DNA of 64,000 bases from Pedobacter cryoconitis (GCF_014200595.1 NZ_JACHCG010000001.1:3162001-3226000); one strand, 5' to 3'. Counted from the first letter of the stretch, positions 1-8,458 are shown. The notes: generated by a model not told the origin, from the letters alone. Numbers and translations: made by a program.

Positions 1-30
1 AACAATATAGTCAGTCTTAAAAGAGTATTT

Positions 31-876
31 TTAATGACTGACTATTGAATTCCTTGCTTTTCGATATCCGGTCAGACTTATATTCTTATATTTCTTGAAA
101 AATTTATTTAAATGGCTTTCATCAGCAAAACCAAACTCGTTTACAATCTCATTCACCCTCATATCACTGAAATTTAATCGATGTTCTATCAAACGAATTT
201 TATAGTTAGCAATAAATTGCTGAATAGTTTCACCGCACTGATTTTTGAAATAGCTTCCTAAATAAGTAGCTGCTATATCATACTTATCCGCTATAAATGC
301 AGCCTTTAAACTTGGAGGCGAGAAAATATTGGATTGTATATGATTGATAATTTCCAGTATACGCTTATCTGCATTTTCCTTTATACCCTGTGGTTTTATT
401 TTTGATATATTTCTGACGGCAATTACAATTAATGCATTTACATAATGTCCAGCTAAATCTTCATCATAAATATCTTGATGTTTAATAGCGTGCAACAGAC
501 AATCTACTATAGATTTAACCAGAAATTCATCCTCTTTTTGCTTTAGAATACAACCAGATAAATGCGAAGAATAATATAATAAGCACTCGATAGCATTTAT
601 ATTTTTTGACCTGTATTCTTTAACATATTCATTATTGATTCTAATCAGCAGGAATTCTGTAGTGTGAACAATATCAAAGTTATGACAATCGTTAGGTGTC
701 ATTAATAGTAGATTGCCAGCCTTATAGGCTATACAATTGCCATTCACCTGGAGAAATCCTGTTCCGGAAATCACATAAACCATTTGGAAAAAGCTGAATT
801 GTAAATCCCTGGCAGGACATTCGTCCACCTTACGATAAACAATTTCGAAGGATTGATGCATATTCTCCTTTTTCAT
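31..876 (-). CDS. AraC family transcriptional regulator
   Basis: The protein has an N-terminal cupin-like sensor region (around VISGTGFLQVNG and the following TPNDCHNF stretch) and a C-terminal AraC double helix-turn-helix over about the last 100 residues, ending in the typical FGFADESHLNKFFKKY pattern. This is the layout of ligand-responsive AraC activators. The frame stays open upstream to a Met at 900, but a perfect 10-bp inverted repeat (885-911) covers that extension, so I prefer the Met at 876; 861 is also possible. It is divergent from a DHA2-type efflux gene, which is the likely target. The inducer is unknown. The family call is firm and the target is inference. Confidence 0.9.
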   Translation of the reverse strand: MKKENMHQSFEIVYRKVDECPARDLQFSFFQMVYVISGTGFLQVNGNCIAYKAGNLLLMTPNDCHNFDIVHTTEFLLIRINNEYVKEYRSKNINAIECLLYYSSHLSGCILKQKEDEFLVKSIVDCLLHAIKHQDIYDEDLAGHYVNALIVIAVRNISKIKPQGIKENADKRILEIINHIQSNIFSPPSLKAAFIADKYDIAATYLGSYFKNQCGETIQQFIANYKIRLIEHRLNFSDMRVNEIVNEFGFADESHLNKFFKKYKNISLTGYRKARNSIVSH

Positions 877-884
877 ATAGTAAA

Positions 885-911
885 AGTACATTTTTATCAT
901 TAAAATGTACT
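885..911. promoter_or_regulatory. Perfect 10-bp inverted repeat between araC-type gene and efflux gene
   Basis: Positions 885-894 (AGTACATTTT) and 902-911 (AAAATGTACT) are exact reverse complements separated by 7 nt. The repeat lies in the divergent promoter region of the AraC regulator and the MFS pump, so it is a candidate operator for the regulator. AraC proteins often use direct repeats, so an inverted site is not diagnostic. Confidence 0.45.
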
Positions 912-930
912 GATATATACCTGTTTTTCA

Positions 931-947
931 GTTTAGTTTTGCTAAAC
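931..947 (+). promoter_or_regulatory. Hairpin overlapping a TAnnTTTG-like -7 element
   Basis: GTTTAG (931-936) and CTAAAC (942-947) form a 6-bp inverted repeat with a 5-nt loop. TAGTTTTG at 934-941 matches the Bacteroidota -7 consensus TAnnTTTG. No clear TTTG was found at the -33 position, and a start at 951 would leave almost no leader, so the promoter reading is tentative. Confidence 0.3.
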
Positions 948-950
948 AAG

Positions 951-2492
951 ATGAATGTAAAAATGAAAAATCAAAACTATCTGAATAAGAACACCATTGC
1001 GCTAATCGCCATTTGTATGGCTACACTAATGTTTTCATTGGAAATTTCCAGTGTACCAGTTATACTCCCAACCCTTGAAAAGGTGTTAGGCGCCAATCTT
1101 AAGGACATGCAATGGATAATGAATATTTATACAATCGGCTGTACCACGGTACTAATGGCAGCAGGAACACTGGCCGATAAATATGGCCGTAAGCGAATAC
1201 TCCTGATTACCCTGGTTCTGTTTGGTATTGCTTCTTTGGTTTGTGGTTTAGCACAAAGTATACCTTTGCTGATTGTAAGCCGTTTTTTTCAGGGAATAAG
1301 CGGAGGTGCCATGTTAATTTGCCAGATATCTGCGCTTTCGCATCAATTTCAGGAAGGAAAAGAAAGAAGTAAAGCCTTTGGTATATGGGGTATTATCCTT
1401 GGACTTGGATTAGGTTTCGGGCCAATTATAGGTAGTGGTATCGTTGGTTTATTATCCTGGAAATGGGTTTTTCTGATACACACCCCAATTGCTGTTCTTG
1501 CCGCAATTCTTGTTTATGGAAATGTAGAAGAATCTAAAGACCCACAGGCAAAAAGACTCGACATTGCAGGTATGCTTGCTTTATCTTTAGCTGTTTTTGG
1601 CTTAACCTATTTTATCACACAGGGAGGTGATATTGGTTTTACCAGCACCGTAGCGATCTCTATCCTTATTGCCACAGTAATCAGCTTTGTTATTTTTGTA
1701 TGGGTCGAAAAAAGTAATGACTACCCTATGTTCGATTTTTCAGTATTCAGGATACGTAACTTTTCGGGTGCTGTTCTTGGTTCTATCGGTATGAACTTTA
1801 GCTTTTGGCCATTCATCATTTATCTGCCCATTTATTTTCAGGGCTATCTGGGCTATGATGTAATTACGGTTGGTCTTTCTCTCCTGGCTTATACACTTCC
1901 CACTTTACTTGTACCTCCGCTGGCCGAGCGTCTTTCAGTTCGGTATCGCCCAGGTCTTGTTATTCCATTTGGGCTGTTTACGATAGGTTTAGGATTTATT
2001 ATAATGAGATATGGAAGTATGGCCGAAAACCCCGGCTGGCTCACCATGCTTCCTGGATCTGCACTGGCTGGTATCGGACTGGGCTTAACCAATACACCTG
2101 TAACCAATACGACAACGGGTGCAGTTTCGAGTAATAGAGCAGGAATGGCTTCTGGTATAGATATGAGTGCCAGGTTGATTACTTTAGCCATTAATATTGC
2201 ACTTATGGGATTTATCCTGGTAGAAGGGATTCTATCTTATTTGAAACCTGTATTGGCTCATCATTCTTTGAATAGCTTGCAGCTACGTTCTCTGGCTGAA
2301 AAAATAGCTTCCGGGAGTTTCGACACGCTTAAACGTGATTTTCCACAACTAGCTGTCGCAGATCCTTCTGGAACTGTTGTACATGCAGCACTTCTACAGG
2401 GTTTTGACTGGATCATGTTATATGGAGGTATTGGTGTCTGGGCTTTATCCCTGGCAAGTTTGATCACCTTTGGCAGCAAGAAAAGAGTATAA
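951..2492 (+). CDS. MFS transporter, DHA2 (EmrB/QacA) family drug efflux pump
   Basis: This is an inner-membrane proton/drug antiporter of about 513 residues, the size expected for the 14-helix DHA2 subfamily. Motif A is visible as GTLADKYGRKR near residues 75-85, and an antiporter motif C-like segment as GLGLGFGPIIGS. The frame is open from a TTG at 939, but ATG at 951 (or 963) is a better start. It is divergent from an AraC regulator, which suggests inducible export. No membrane-fusion or outer-membrane partner lies next to it, so it may work alone. The substrate cannot be read from the sequence. Confidence 0.9.
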   Translation: MNVKMKNQNYLNKNTIALIAICMATLMFSLEISSVPVILPTLEKVLGANLKDMQWIMNIYTIGCTTVLMAAGTLADKYGRKRILLITLVLFGIASLVCGLAQSIPLLIVSRFFQGISGGAMLICQISALSHQFQEGKERSKAFGIWGIILGLGLGFGPIIGSGIVGLLSWKWVFLIHTPIAVLAAILVYGNVEESKDPQAKRLDIAGMLALSLAVFGLTYFITQGGDIGFTSTVAISILIATVISFVIFVWVEKSNDYPMFDFSVFRIRNFSGAVLGSIGMNFSFWPFIIYLPIYFQGYLGYDVITVGLSLLAYTLPTLLVPPLAERLSVRYRPGLVIPFGLFTIGLGFIIMRYGSMAENPGWLTMLPGSALAGIGLGLTNTPVTNTTTGAVSSNRAGMASGIDMSARLITLAINIALMGFILVEGILSYLKPVLAHHSLNSLQLRSLAEKIASGSFDTLKRDFPQLAVADPSGTVVHAALLQGFDWIMLYGGIGVWALSLASLITFGSKKRV

Positions 2493-2515
2493 ATCTTCTT
2501 TAGACAGCAGGGATT

Positions 2516-2580
2516 GGAAAATAATGATACGTTACCGGATAAAGCAACTGTAGTGTCAGGGGAACGAACCATTATTTTCC
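2516..2580. repeat. Long-spaced inverted repeat between convergent genes
   Basis: An 11-nt sequence at 2516-2526 (GGAAAATAATG) recurs as its reverse complement at 2570-2580. Allowing one bulged base, the match extends to about 16 bp (2511-2526 against 2570-2586). It lies between the convergent stops of the MFS gene and the oxidoreductase gene. The 43-nt spacer is long for a simple terminator, and no clear T-run follows. Confidence 0.35.
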
Positions 2581-2588
2581 GAATCCAT

Positions 2589-3581
2589 TTAATCATTAAC
2601 CATCACAAGCTTTTGACCGCGAGTCCGGTTGGATTCCATCAGTTCATGTGCTTTTACCGCCGTTGCAACACCTAAATTACCAACTACATTTACTTTTGGA
2701 ACAGTTATTTTTCCAGCTTCGATTAACTCCGAAATCGTCTTAAGAACCTTATTATTGTCAATCTCAGCATATACCGCGATATTCAGGATATTAGCTCCTT
2801 TGTCGAATAAAATTTCCCTGGTGGTCTGAGTACCAAAAAAAGTAACATCCACGTAATTGCCGTTTACTTTTAAAACCCGCGCTGTTGTCTCAGAAATTTC
2901 GCCACCAACAAGATCTACAACATGATCAAATTCCATTCCTTGATTAGCTTTTAATATACGCTGTTCAAGATCCGGACTATTGTAGTCTATAATGTTTGTC
3001 TCCAAAATCCCCATCCCCTTCAACATAGCGATACTTTCAGGATTTCCTGCGGTAACTACAATATTGGTTATTTTGTAATGCATCAGGAAAAGGATCAGAA
3101 AGCGGCCCGTCCCTCCTGAAGCTCCATTGATAAAGATATGATCATCCGTTTTATAATTCATCCTGTTGTAACATAACCATGCAGTCATTCCTGATACTGG
3201 TATGGATGCTGCTGTTCCAAAATCAATATTTTTAGGTTTGTGCACTAGCTCGTGGAAAGAAAGTGCTATAAATTCAGCATAACTACCATTCGATCCTTTC
3301 TGTACTGAACAAGCGATAACCTCATCACCAACTTTAAATCCTCTTGTATCCTGCCCTGCCCCGACAACAACTCCTGAGAATTCTACGCCCAATATTGAGC
3401 CTACCATCAGTTCTTTTTCTCTAAGACCTTGCCGCATCTGGTAATCAAGCGGATTAAAAGCCGTAGCCATGATTCTTATCAACACCTCGTCGCTTTTAAT
3501 CATTGGCAGGTCAACTTCTGCAAATTCAAAATTATTTACCGCTCCAAATTCCTTTAGTACTACTGCTTTCATCTTTTTCAT
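2589..3581 (-). CDS. MDR-superfamily NAD(P)H:quinone oxidoreductase / alcohol dehydrogenase-like protein
   Basis: This is a medium-chain dehydrogenase/reductase of about 330 residues, with an N-terminal GroES-like fold beginning MKAVVLKEFG and a nucleotide-binding motif FINGASGGTGRF. The catalytic and structural zinc cysteine clusters of true alcohol dehydrogenases are not seen, so the zinc-free quinone-oxidoreductase branch fits better. It probably reduces reactive quinones or enals with NADPH in the cytoplasm. The open frame runs on to 3659, but the family N-terminus begins at the Met at 3572 or 3581. It is divergent from an HxlR regulator, a family that often controls such detoxification enzymes. 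Confidence 0.87.
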   Translation of the reverse strand: MKKMKAVVLKEFGAVNNFEFAEVDLPMIKSDEVLIRIMATAFNPLDYQMRQGLREKELMVGSILGVEFSGVVVGAGQDTRGFKVGDEVIACSVQKGSNGSYAEFIALSFHELVHKPKNIDFGTAASIPVSGMTAWLCYNRMNYKTDDHIFINGASGGTGRFLILFLMHYKITNIVVTAGNPESIAMLKGMGILETNIIDYNSPDLEQRILKANQGMEFDHVVDLVGGEISETTARVLKVNGNYVDVTFFGTQTTREILFDKGANILNIAVYAEIDNNKVLKTISELIEAGKITVPKVNVVGNLGVATAVKAHELMESNRTRGQKLVMVND

Positions 3582-3675
3582 CTTTGTTATAAGTATTTTT
3601 GTAAAGGTAAATAACCCCCTAAAACGATTGCTATGCTCACTAAATTGGGAGCTACTCACAAAAAAAGAAGTTCAT

Positions 3676-4011
3676 ATGAAAAAAGAGAATTCATCTAATG
3701 CAATAAATAAGGAATTTCTGCACAGGTCATGTAAAGTCAATGAAGCAATGGATTTGATATCAGGAAGATGGAAAGCACTGATCATTATTTTTATAGGAGA
3801 AAAGACAAATCGCTTCAGTTTACTCAAAGCTGTATTAGGCAATATTTCTGACCAGACACTGGGCCGTCAGCTTAAAGAATTAGAGAATGCAAAGTTGATT
3901 ACCAAAACTATAATTCCCGGTGTCCCTGTCAGGGTAGATTACGAGCTTACTGAAAAAGGTAAATTGCTGCTACCTATATTAGATGCGCTGGAAGAATGGA
4001 GCATAACTTAA
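3676..4011 (+). CDS. HxlR family winged-helix transcriptional regulator
   Basis: This 111-residue protein has the HxlR signature: a Cys near the N-terminus (HRSCKVNEAMDLISGRWK), then the winged helix with SDQTLGRQLKELENAKLI and YELTEKGKLLLPIL. Family members such as YodB sense electrophiles or quinones through that N-terminal Cys; here a Cys is present at about residue 16. The ATG at 3676 follows an A/G-rich stretch (AAAAAAGAAG) that could serve as ribosome binding site. The open frame extends upstream to 3469 only because it is antisense to the oxidoreductase. The divergent oxidoreductase is the likely target. Confidence 0.9.
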   Translation: MKKENSSNAINKEFLHRSCKVNEAMDLISGRWKALIIIFIGEKTNRFSLLKAVLGNISDQTLGRQLKELENAKLITKTIIPGVPVRVDYELTEKGKLLLPILDALEEWSIT

Positions 4012-4014
4012 ACA

Positions 4015-4656
4015 CTATATAAACTTCGTAATCCAGTCCCGGAATTCCTGAACACAATAAAAAATCCAGTTGGGAGATAATGTTAATAGTTCTTGCGCAT
4101 CAGTTGTTTCTGCCCAGGCAGCAGAGGCAATTGAAATCCCTGCTTTTTTAGAAGCCAGAATATCACTCGGCGCATCTCCAACATAAATACACTGGCTTTG
4201 GTCAACGTTTAAACGGTTTATTACACGCTTTATACCATTTGATTTGTCAGGGCCTTCAGCTCTGCCAGTTTCCAAGACATTAAAAAAATCGCTAAGGCCA
4301 AATTGTTCAAGCGAAATTTTTGTACTGTGAACACCCTTTCCTGTCACCATTGCCAGATGCACACCGCTATCCTTTAAGAATTGCAGTAATTCCTTTATAC
4401 CCTCGAATGGGTGTGCGCAGCTATGATGTAGAGCTATATAATGTTCAAGATATGATTTTATACCAGCCTCTTCATTTTCAGGAACCAGCTTCCGGATAGT
4501 CCCCTCTTCAGATGGGCCGAAGGTTGCCACAATTTCCTGTTCACTTATTTGTGAACCCAATAGTGGTTCAATACTTTTCTTGAATGCAGCAATACATAAG
4601 GGCAATGTATCCGCAATTGTTCCATCTAAATCAAAGATGATTGTATTAATCTTCAT
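4015..4656 (-). CDS. HAD superfamily hydrolase (phosphoglycolate phosphatase-like)
   Basis: Motif I is FDLDGT with the nucleophile and acid/base aspartates at D9 and D11. A Thr in the MVTGKG segment serves as motif II, and motif IV is YVGDAPSDILASKKAG. The cap is inserted between motifs I and II, as in the Gph/PGMB subfamily. It is a cytoplasmic phosphatase whose small phosphorylated substrate is unknown. It is divergent from a DeoR-type regulator; DeoR sensors often bind sugar phosphates, so a sugar phosphate is a reasonable guess. Its stop lies 4 nt after the stop of the convergent HxlR gene. Confidence 0.88.
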   Translation of the reverse strand: MKINTIIFDLDGTIADTLPLCIAAFKKSIEPLLGSQISEQEIVATFGPSEEGTIRKLVPENEEAGIKSYLEHYIALHHSCAHPFEGIKELLQFLKDSGVHLAMVTGKGVHSTKISLEQFGLSDFFNVLETGRAEGPDKSNGIKRVINRLNVDQSQCIYVGDAPSDILASKKAGISIASAAWAETTDAQELLTLSPNWIFYCVQEFRDWITKFI

Positions 4657-4667
4657 GTTTTTTAAGA

Positions 4668-4718
4668 TTTAATGCAAATTAATACATTTTATTTGCAACT
4701 TTAATGCGAAATTACGCA
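4668..4718. promoter_or_regulatory. Repeats between HAD and DeoR genes, candidate operator
   Basis: The near-identical direct repeats TTTAATGCAAATTA (4668-4681) and TTTAATGCGAAATTA (4700-4714) lie in the divergent promoter region. The second copy continues into an inverted repeat, TGCG (4705-4708) with CGCA (4715-4718). An ATTTGCAA element at 4691-4698 inverts the first copy. This clustering fits binding by the adjacent DeoR regulator but is untested. Confidence 0.4.
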
Positions 4719-4729
4719 AATCAGGGAAT

Positions 4730-5479
4730 ATGACAAAAAGCAGCCGTTATCAATTTATTATAGATAGACTCAGGCAGAAAGATCAGGTCGGATACCAGGA
4801 ATTGAGTGAAATATTGATCGTTTCTGAAGATACAATCAGAAGAGATATCAGTGAACTTGCAGCCGCAGGAATGATCAGTAAAATCAAAGGTGGCGCCAAG
4901 CCGAAAACAATTATACCAGCTACTTATCAAGAACGGGAACTATACGCTAATCCAGACAAGCGGATAATTGCTCAAAAAGCAGCCAAATTATTTAAAGATG
5001 GGCAGGTTGCAGTGTTTGACGGTGGAACTACTCCTTTTCTTATAGCCAGTTTTCTACCCCGCCAGATTAGTTTGACGGTCTTTACACACAGTTATCCAAT
5101 AGCTAATCTGATGTTTGAATTTCCAAATGTTGAACTCATCTTTGCTGGGGGTAAAGCTTCGAAGAAATCAAAAATATCTACAGGATTTGATGTGTTAAAC
5201 AAATACAATTCCGTTCATGCAGATATTGGAATTCTTGGCGTTCATAGCTTGCATATTGAATATGGTATCACTGATCCGATAATGGACGAATTGGAAATAA
5301 AAACAAGGATTAGTAATATGTGCGACCAGTTAATAGCAGTGCCAAGCGCTGAAAAATTAAATACAATATCAACCTTTCATATCTGCAATACAAAATCAAT
5401 AGATCTTTTAATTACTGATCTGGATCCGGAAAACCATTTACTGGTCCCTTATAAAGAACTAGGCTTAAGCATCTTATAA
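4730..5479 (+). CDS. DeoR/GlpR family transcriptional regulator
   Basis: An N-terminal DeoR winged helix occupies about residues 6-58 (YQELSEILIVSEDTIRRDI), followed by the KIKGGAKP linker. The C-terminal sugar-phosphate-sensing DeoRC domain carries VAVFDGGTTPFL, in place of the common DSGTT, and a Rossmann-like core. The length of 249 aa is normal for the family. It is divergent from a HAD phosphatase across a 73-nt region rich in repeats, so autoregulation and control of the phosphatase are likely. The effector is unknown. Confidence 0.9.
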   Translation: MTKSSRYQFIIDRLRQKDQVGYQELSEILIVSEDTIRRDISELAAAGMISKIKGGAKPKTIIPATYQERELYANPDKRIIAQKAAKLFKDGQVAVFDGGTTPFLIASFLPRQISLTVFTHSYPIANLMFEFPNVELIFAGGKASKKSKISTGFDVLNKYNSVHADIGILGVHSLHIEYGITDPIMDELEIKTRISNMCDQLIAVPSAEKLNTISTFHICNTKSIDLLITDLDPENHLLVPYKELGLSIL

Positions 5480-5495
5480 TCTGATAATAAAATAT

Positions 5496-5741
5496 TTAAG
5501 CGAAGGAATCTCCTAAATGAACTTTCAGACTACTATTTTTAGATTTATACCTCGAGATACCAATAGACTCATAACCCTTTTCAGCCAGTTCGAGAGCCTG
5601 CTCTTTGTTTTCAGCGAATACAATTAACCATTTCAGCTCTCCTGCTTTAGTACAGATCCGGTCTACATGGAAATTTTTGGCCTCCATCATATCTGGAGAA
5701 TGCGCCTTACCTTCAGAAAAATACACCTTAAATAGATTCAT
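5496..5741 (-). CDS. Small hypothetical protein (81 aa)
   Basis: I do not recognise a family. The protein has no signal peptide or membrane segment and contains a mixed alpha/beta pattern, with a helical segment ENKEQALELAEKGYESIG near the middle and a basic/polar C-terminus. It is convergent with the DeoR gene, with 16 nt between the stops, and lies upstream of the MocR gene's 3' end. Its codon use looks like its neighbours, and the reading frame is clean from an ATG at 5741, so I consider it a real but uncharacterised gene. Confidence 0.6.
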   Translation of the reverse strand: MNLFKVYFSEGKAHSPDMMEAKNFHVDRICTKAGELKWLIVFAENKEQALELAEKGYESIGISRYKSKNSSLKVHLGDSFA

Positions 5742-5831
5742 AAGCTGGCTGAAGCCTGATTAGACAGCCTCACCGGATATAAACGTATACTAAAATGTTT
5801 TAGATGTCATAAATTTGTCATTTAGAATAAT

Positions 5832-7274
5832 TTACCGATTGAGTAAAGTAGCAATATCAGCCAGATTTTTCAATCCCTGATCAATCTGTCCATTCCACGG
5901 CATTCCATAGTTTAAACGCATGCAGTTAGCAAACTGGTTTTGTAAAGTAAACAATCCTCCCGGCGCGATACTGACCCCTTTTTTGATGGCCAGATCATAT
6001 AATTCAATCGTATTTACTTTCTGGTCAAATTCCACCCACAAAACCATTCCTCCCTGTGGCCTGCTCACTTTAGTTCCTTCGGGAAAATAATCATTGATTG
6101 CGCGTATATATTGCAGGCTATTGGTATGCAGTGTATTTCTTAGCTTACGCAAATGATGTTCATAACGCCCTGTTTCCAGAAAATTTGCAATAACTTCCTG
6201 CGTAATGTTTGTAGAAGCAATCGCATGGAAGAGCTTCATTCTCAGGATTTCCGATTTAAATTTTCCCGGTGATATCCATCCTACCCGGTAACCCGGGGCC
6301 AGTGTTTTTGAAATGGAACTGCACCAGAGTACCAATCCGCTTTCATCATAAGTTTTACAGGTATTAGGGCGGTTAGTTCCAAAATAAATATCGCCATAAA
6401 TATCATCCTCTATTAAAGGCACATTGTGCTTTTGTATGAGTCTTACCACTTCTTTCTTATGCTCATCGGGCATTAAACTACCTAAAGGATTACTGAAGTT
6501 ACTAACCAGCAGACACAAATTAATTTTATTGGCTTCCAGTGCTTTTGTCAATGCCCCGATCTCAATCCCGGTTTGCGGATGTGTAGGCAGTTCCAAAACC
6601 TTCAGACCAAGGCTCCTGGCTAATTGTAAAACTCCAAAATACACTGGACTTTCCACCGCAATAGTATCCCCCGGTTTCCCCAGAGCCATCATTGCATAAG
6701 AAATAGCATTGATACAACCATTAGTCGTAATAATATTCTCAGGACTTAACTCAGGTATTGTGAAAGCATGCCTTGCAATCTGCTTTCTTAATTTTTCATT
6801 TCCCTGAATTTCCCCATAAGCAGTACCGCTCCCCTTTAATTCCCGCATAGCCTGGATCATTCCTTTATTTAGTTTCGCTATAGGCAGCAGTTCATCGGCA
6901 ACCACAGCATGAGCCAGCGTGATATTCATAGGAGTTGCATTATTGTATACTTTTTCCAGCAAGTCTTCAATCTGGATCTGACTGGTTTCAGTGCCAGGTT
7001 CACTGATTTTTGGCAAAGCTGGAATCCGTTTTAGCGATCCGCTTATGTAATATCCGGATTTTGGCCTGGTTTCAATAAGCCCTTTACTTTCAAGCTCGTA
7101 GTACACCTTTATAGCCGTAGTCTGGCTTGTTCCATAGCGTTTGCAAAATTCACGGAGAGAAGGAAGTTTGTCGCCTATGGCCAATACATTATTTTTAATC
7201 TGCTGTTCTAATCCATTGGCTATCCGCTGATACAAATGGTCTTTCTGAGCTAATTTATTTTGCATATTCTTCAA
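5832..7274 (-). CDS. MocR/PdxR-type regulator: GntR winged helix fused to aminotransferase-like domain
   Basis: An N-terminal GntR winged helix (about residues 10-78, with SLREFCKRYGTSQTTAIKVY) is joined by a linker to a fold-type I aminotransferase domain (about 115-478). The PLP-binding lysine is K323 in the SSISKTLAPGYRVGW motif, and the cofactor aspartate is in the EDDIYGD segment. MocR proteins use PLP or an aldimine to control transcription, often of vitamin B6, GABA or amino-acid genes. The neighbour across the divergent promoter is a GNAT/peroxiredoxin pair, so the target is not obvious. A second Met at 7265 is an equally good start. Confidence 0.92.
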   Translation of the reverse strand: MKNMQNKLAQKDHLYQRIANGLEQQIKNNVLAIGDKLPSLREFCKRYGTSQTTAIKVYYELESKGLIETRPKSGYYISGSLKRIPALPKISEPGTETSQIQIEDLLEKVYNNATPMNITLAHAVVADELLPIAKLNKGMIQAMRELKGSGTAYGEIQGNEKLRKQIARHAFTIPELSPENIITTNGCINAISYAMMALGKPGDTIAVESPVYFGVLQLARSLGLKVLELPTHPQTGIEIGALTKALEANKINLCLLVSNFSNPLGSLMPDEHKKEVVRLIQKHNVPLIEDDIYGDIYFGTNRPNTCKTYDESGLVLWCSSISKTLAPGYRVGWISPGKFKSEILRMKLFHAIASTNITQEVIANFLETGRYEHHLRKLRNTLHTNSLQYIRAINDYFPEGTKVSRPQGGMVLWVEFDQKVNTIELYDLAIKKGVSIAPGGLFTLQNQFANCMRLNYGMPWNGQIDQGLKNLADIATLLNR

Positions 7275-7364
7275 CTGCTATGCTCAAATATATCAAAACT
7301 GCATCTGCATTCATAGTGCTATTTACCTTAACTTTGTTTTAATTAATAAAGACAGAAATTTAGT

Positions 7365-7874
7365 ATGGAAATTACACATAGCACCACCAAAGACATTGAC
7401 GCAATCTTCGACCTTTACGATCAGGCAACTGAACATATGAAAAAAGTAGGTCTTCTATTCTGGCAAGGGTTTGAGAGATCGCTTATTCAAAAAGAAATTA
7501 ATGAAAACAGGCATTATAAGATTTTAGTGGATGGACAACTAGCCTGTACTTTTTGCATTACGCTTAGTGATCCGGCCATCTGGAAAGAAAAAGACAAGGA
7601 TCCATCAGTTTATATTCACCGTATCGCTACAAATCCTTTGTTAAGGGGCAATTCATATGTAAAACATATCGTTGCCTGGGCAATTCAATTTGCCAAAGAA
7701 AATCAACGTTCTTTTGTGAGGTTGGATACTGGAAGTGGCAATGACAAATTGAATAACTACTATATCAGCTGTGGCTTCAACTATCTTGGAGTTACCAAAC
7801 TGGATGATGTAAGCAGTTTGCCTGCACATTATAAACATGGTTCTTTCAGTTTGTTTGAAATCCCACTTAACTAA
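7365..7874 (+). CDS. GNAT family N-acetyltransferase
   Basis: This 169-residue acetyltransferase has the GNAT core strands and an acetyl-CoA pyrophosphate loop region at IATNPLLRGNSYVKHIVAWA, followed by LDTGSGNDKLNNYYISCGFNY, the usual motif B with 'NxxxxxxYxxxGF' spacing. The acceptor substrate is unknown. It is divergent from the MocR regulator and is followed after only 5 nt by a peroxiredoxin-like gene, so the two are probably co-transcribed. Confidence 0.85.
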   Translation: MEITHSTTKDIDAIFDLYDQATEHMKKVGLLFWQGFERSLIQKEINENRHYKILVDGQLACTFCITLSDPAIWKEKDKDPSVYIHRIATNPLLRGNSYVKHIVAWAIQFAKENQRSFVRLDTGSGNDKLNNYYISCGFNYLGVTKLDDVSSLPAHYKHGSFSLFEIPLN

Positions 7875-7879
7875 GCAAA

Positions 7880-8437
7880 ATGAGTGAGCAGACGAATTTA
7901 GAAATATTGCCTCCAGGTTTACCTGTTCCTGAGGATGATGGAGCTTGTGATCATTTATCAGGGTTAACTATTCCAGATCTTGCGTTGCATGGTACACATG
8001 GCAAACTAGTTGAACTCTCTGCGATTAAAGGCCGCCTGGTAATTTATTGTTATCCAATGACCGGGCCTGCAGAAGTCCCGCTTCCTGAAGGTTGGGATGC
8101 TATTCCGGGTGCCAGAGGTTGTACACCACAAGCTTGTTCTTTTCGGGACCATTACCAGGAATTGAAGCAATTGAATACACAGGTATACGGAATAAGTACG
8201 CAATCAACTGCGGATCAGCTGGAATCAAAAGAACGGTTACATCTTCCTTTTGATTTGTTAAGTGATGAAAACCTGGAATTTAAGAAGGCTTTAAACCTAC
8301 CGCTTCACGTAGTAGGTGAGCTTAGCTATCTGAAACGGGTTACCCTGATTTTTGAAGATGGGATAATTACTAAATATTTTTATCCTGTTTTTCCTCCCGA
8401 TAAAAATGCAGAGGAAGTACTAGCCTATTTAAGATAA
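7880..8437 (+). CDS. Peroxiredoxin-like (AhpC/TSA, redoxin family) protein
   Basis: The thioredoxin-like fold carries the peroxidatic motif TPQACSFRD with the putative peroxidatic Cys at C86. A second Cys, C81, lies five residues earlier (GARGCTPQAC), which resembles the 1-Cys/atypical BCP group. A late YGISTQSTADQLESKERL segment matches the bacterioferritin-comigratory-protein pattern. It probably reduces peroxides in the cytoplasm using thioredoxin. It is the second gene of a two-gene unit with the GNAT enzyme. The N-terminal 30 residues, with two acidic Cys-containing turns, are longer than in canonical BCP. Confidence 0.85.
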   Translation: MSEQTNLEILPPGLPVPEDDGACDHLSGLTIPDLALHGTHGKLVELSAIKGRLVIYCYPMTGPAEVPLPEGWDAIPGARGCTPQACSFRDHYQELKQLNTQVYGISTQSTADQLESKERLHLPFDLLSDENLEFKKALNLPLHVVGELSYLKRVTLIFEDGIITKYFYPVFPPDKNAEEVLAYLR

Positions 8438-8458
8438 GAGTGGATTAAATCCACTCTT
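8436..8458. terminator. Bidirectional terminator spanning two stop codons
   Basis: A perfect 10-bp stem (8436-8445 with 8449-8458) and a 3-nt loop lie exactly between convergent genes. The left arm begins within the peroxiredoxin stop codon and the right arm ends in the VOC-gene stop codon. A short T-run follows on the plus strand. On the minus strand the region after the stem is less T-rich. Confidence 0.7.
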
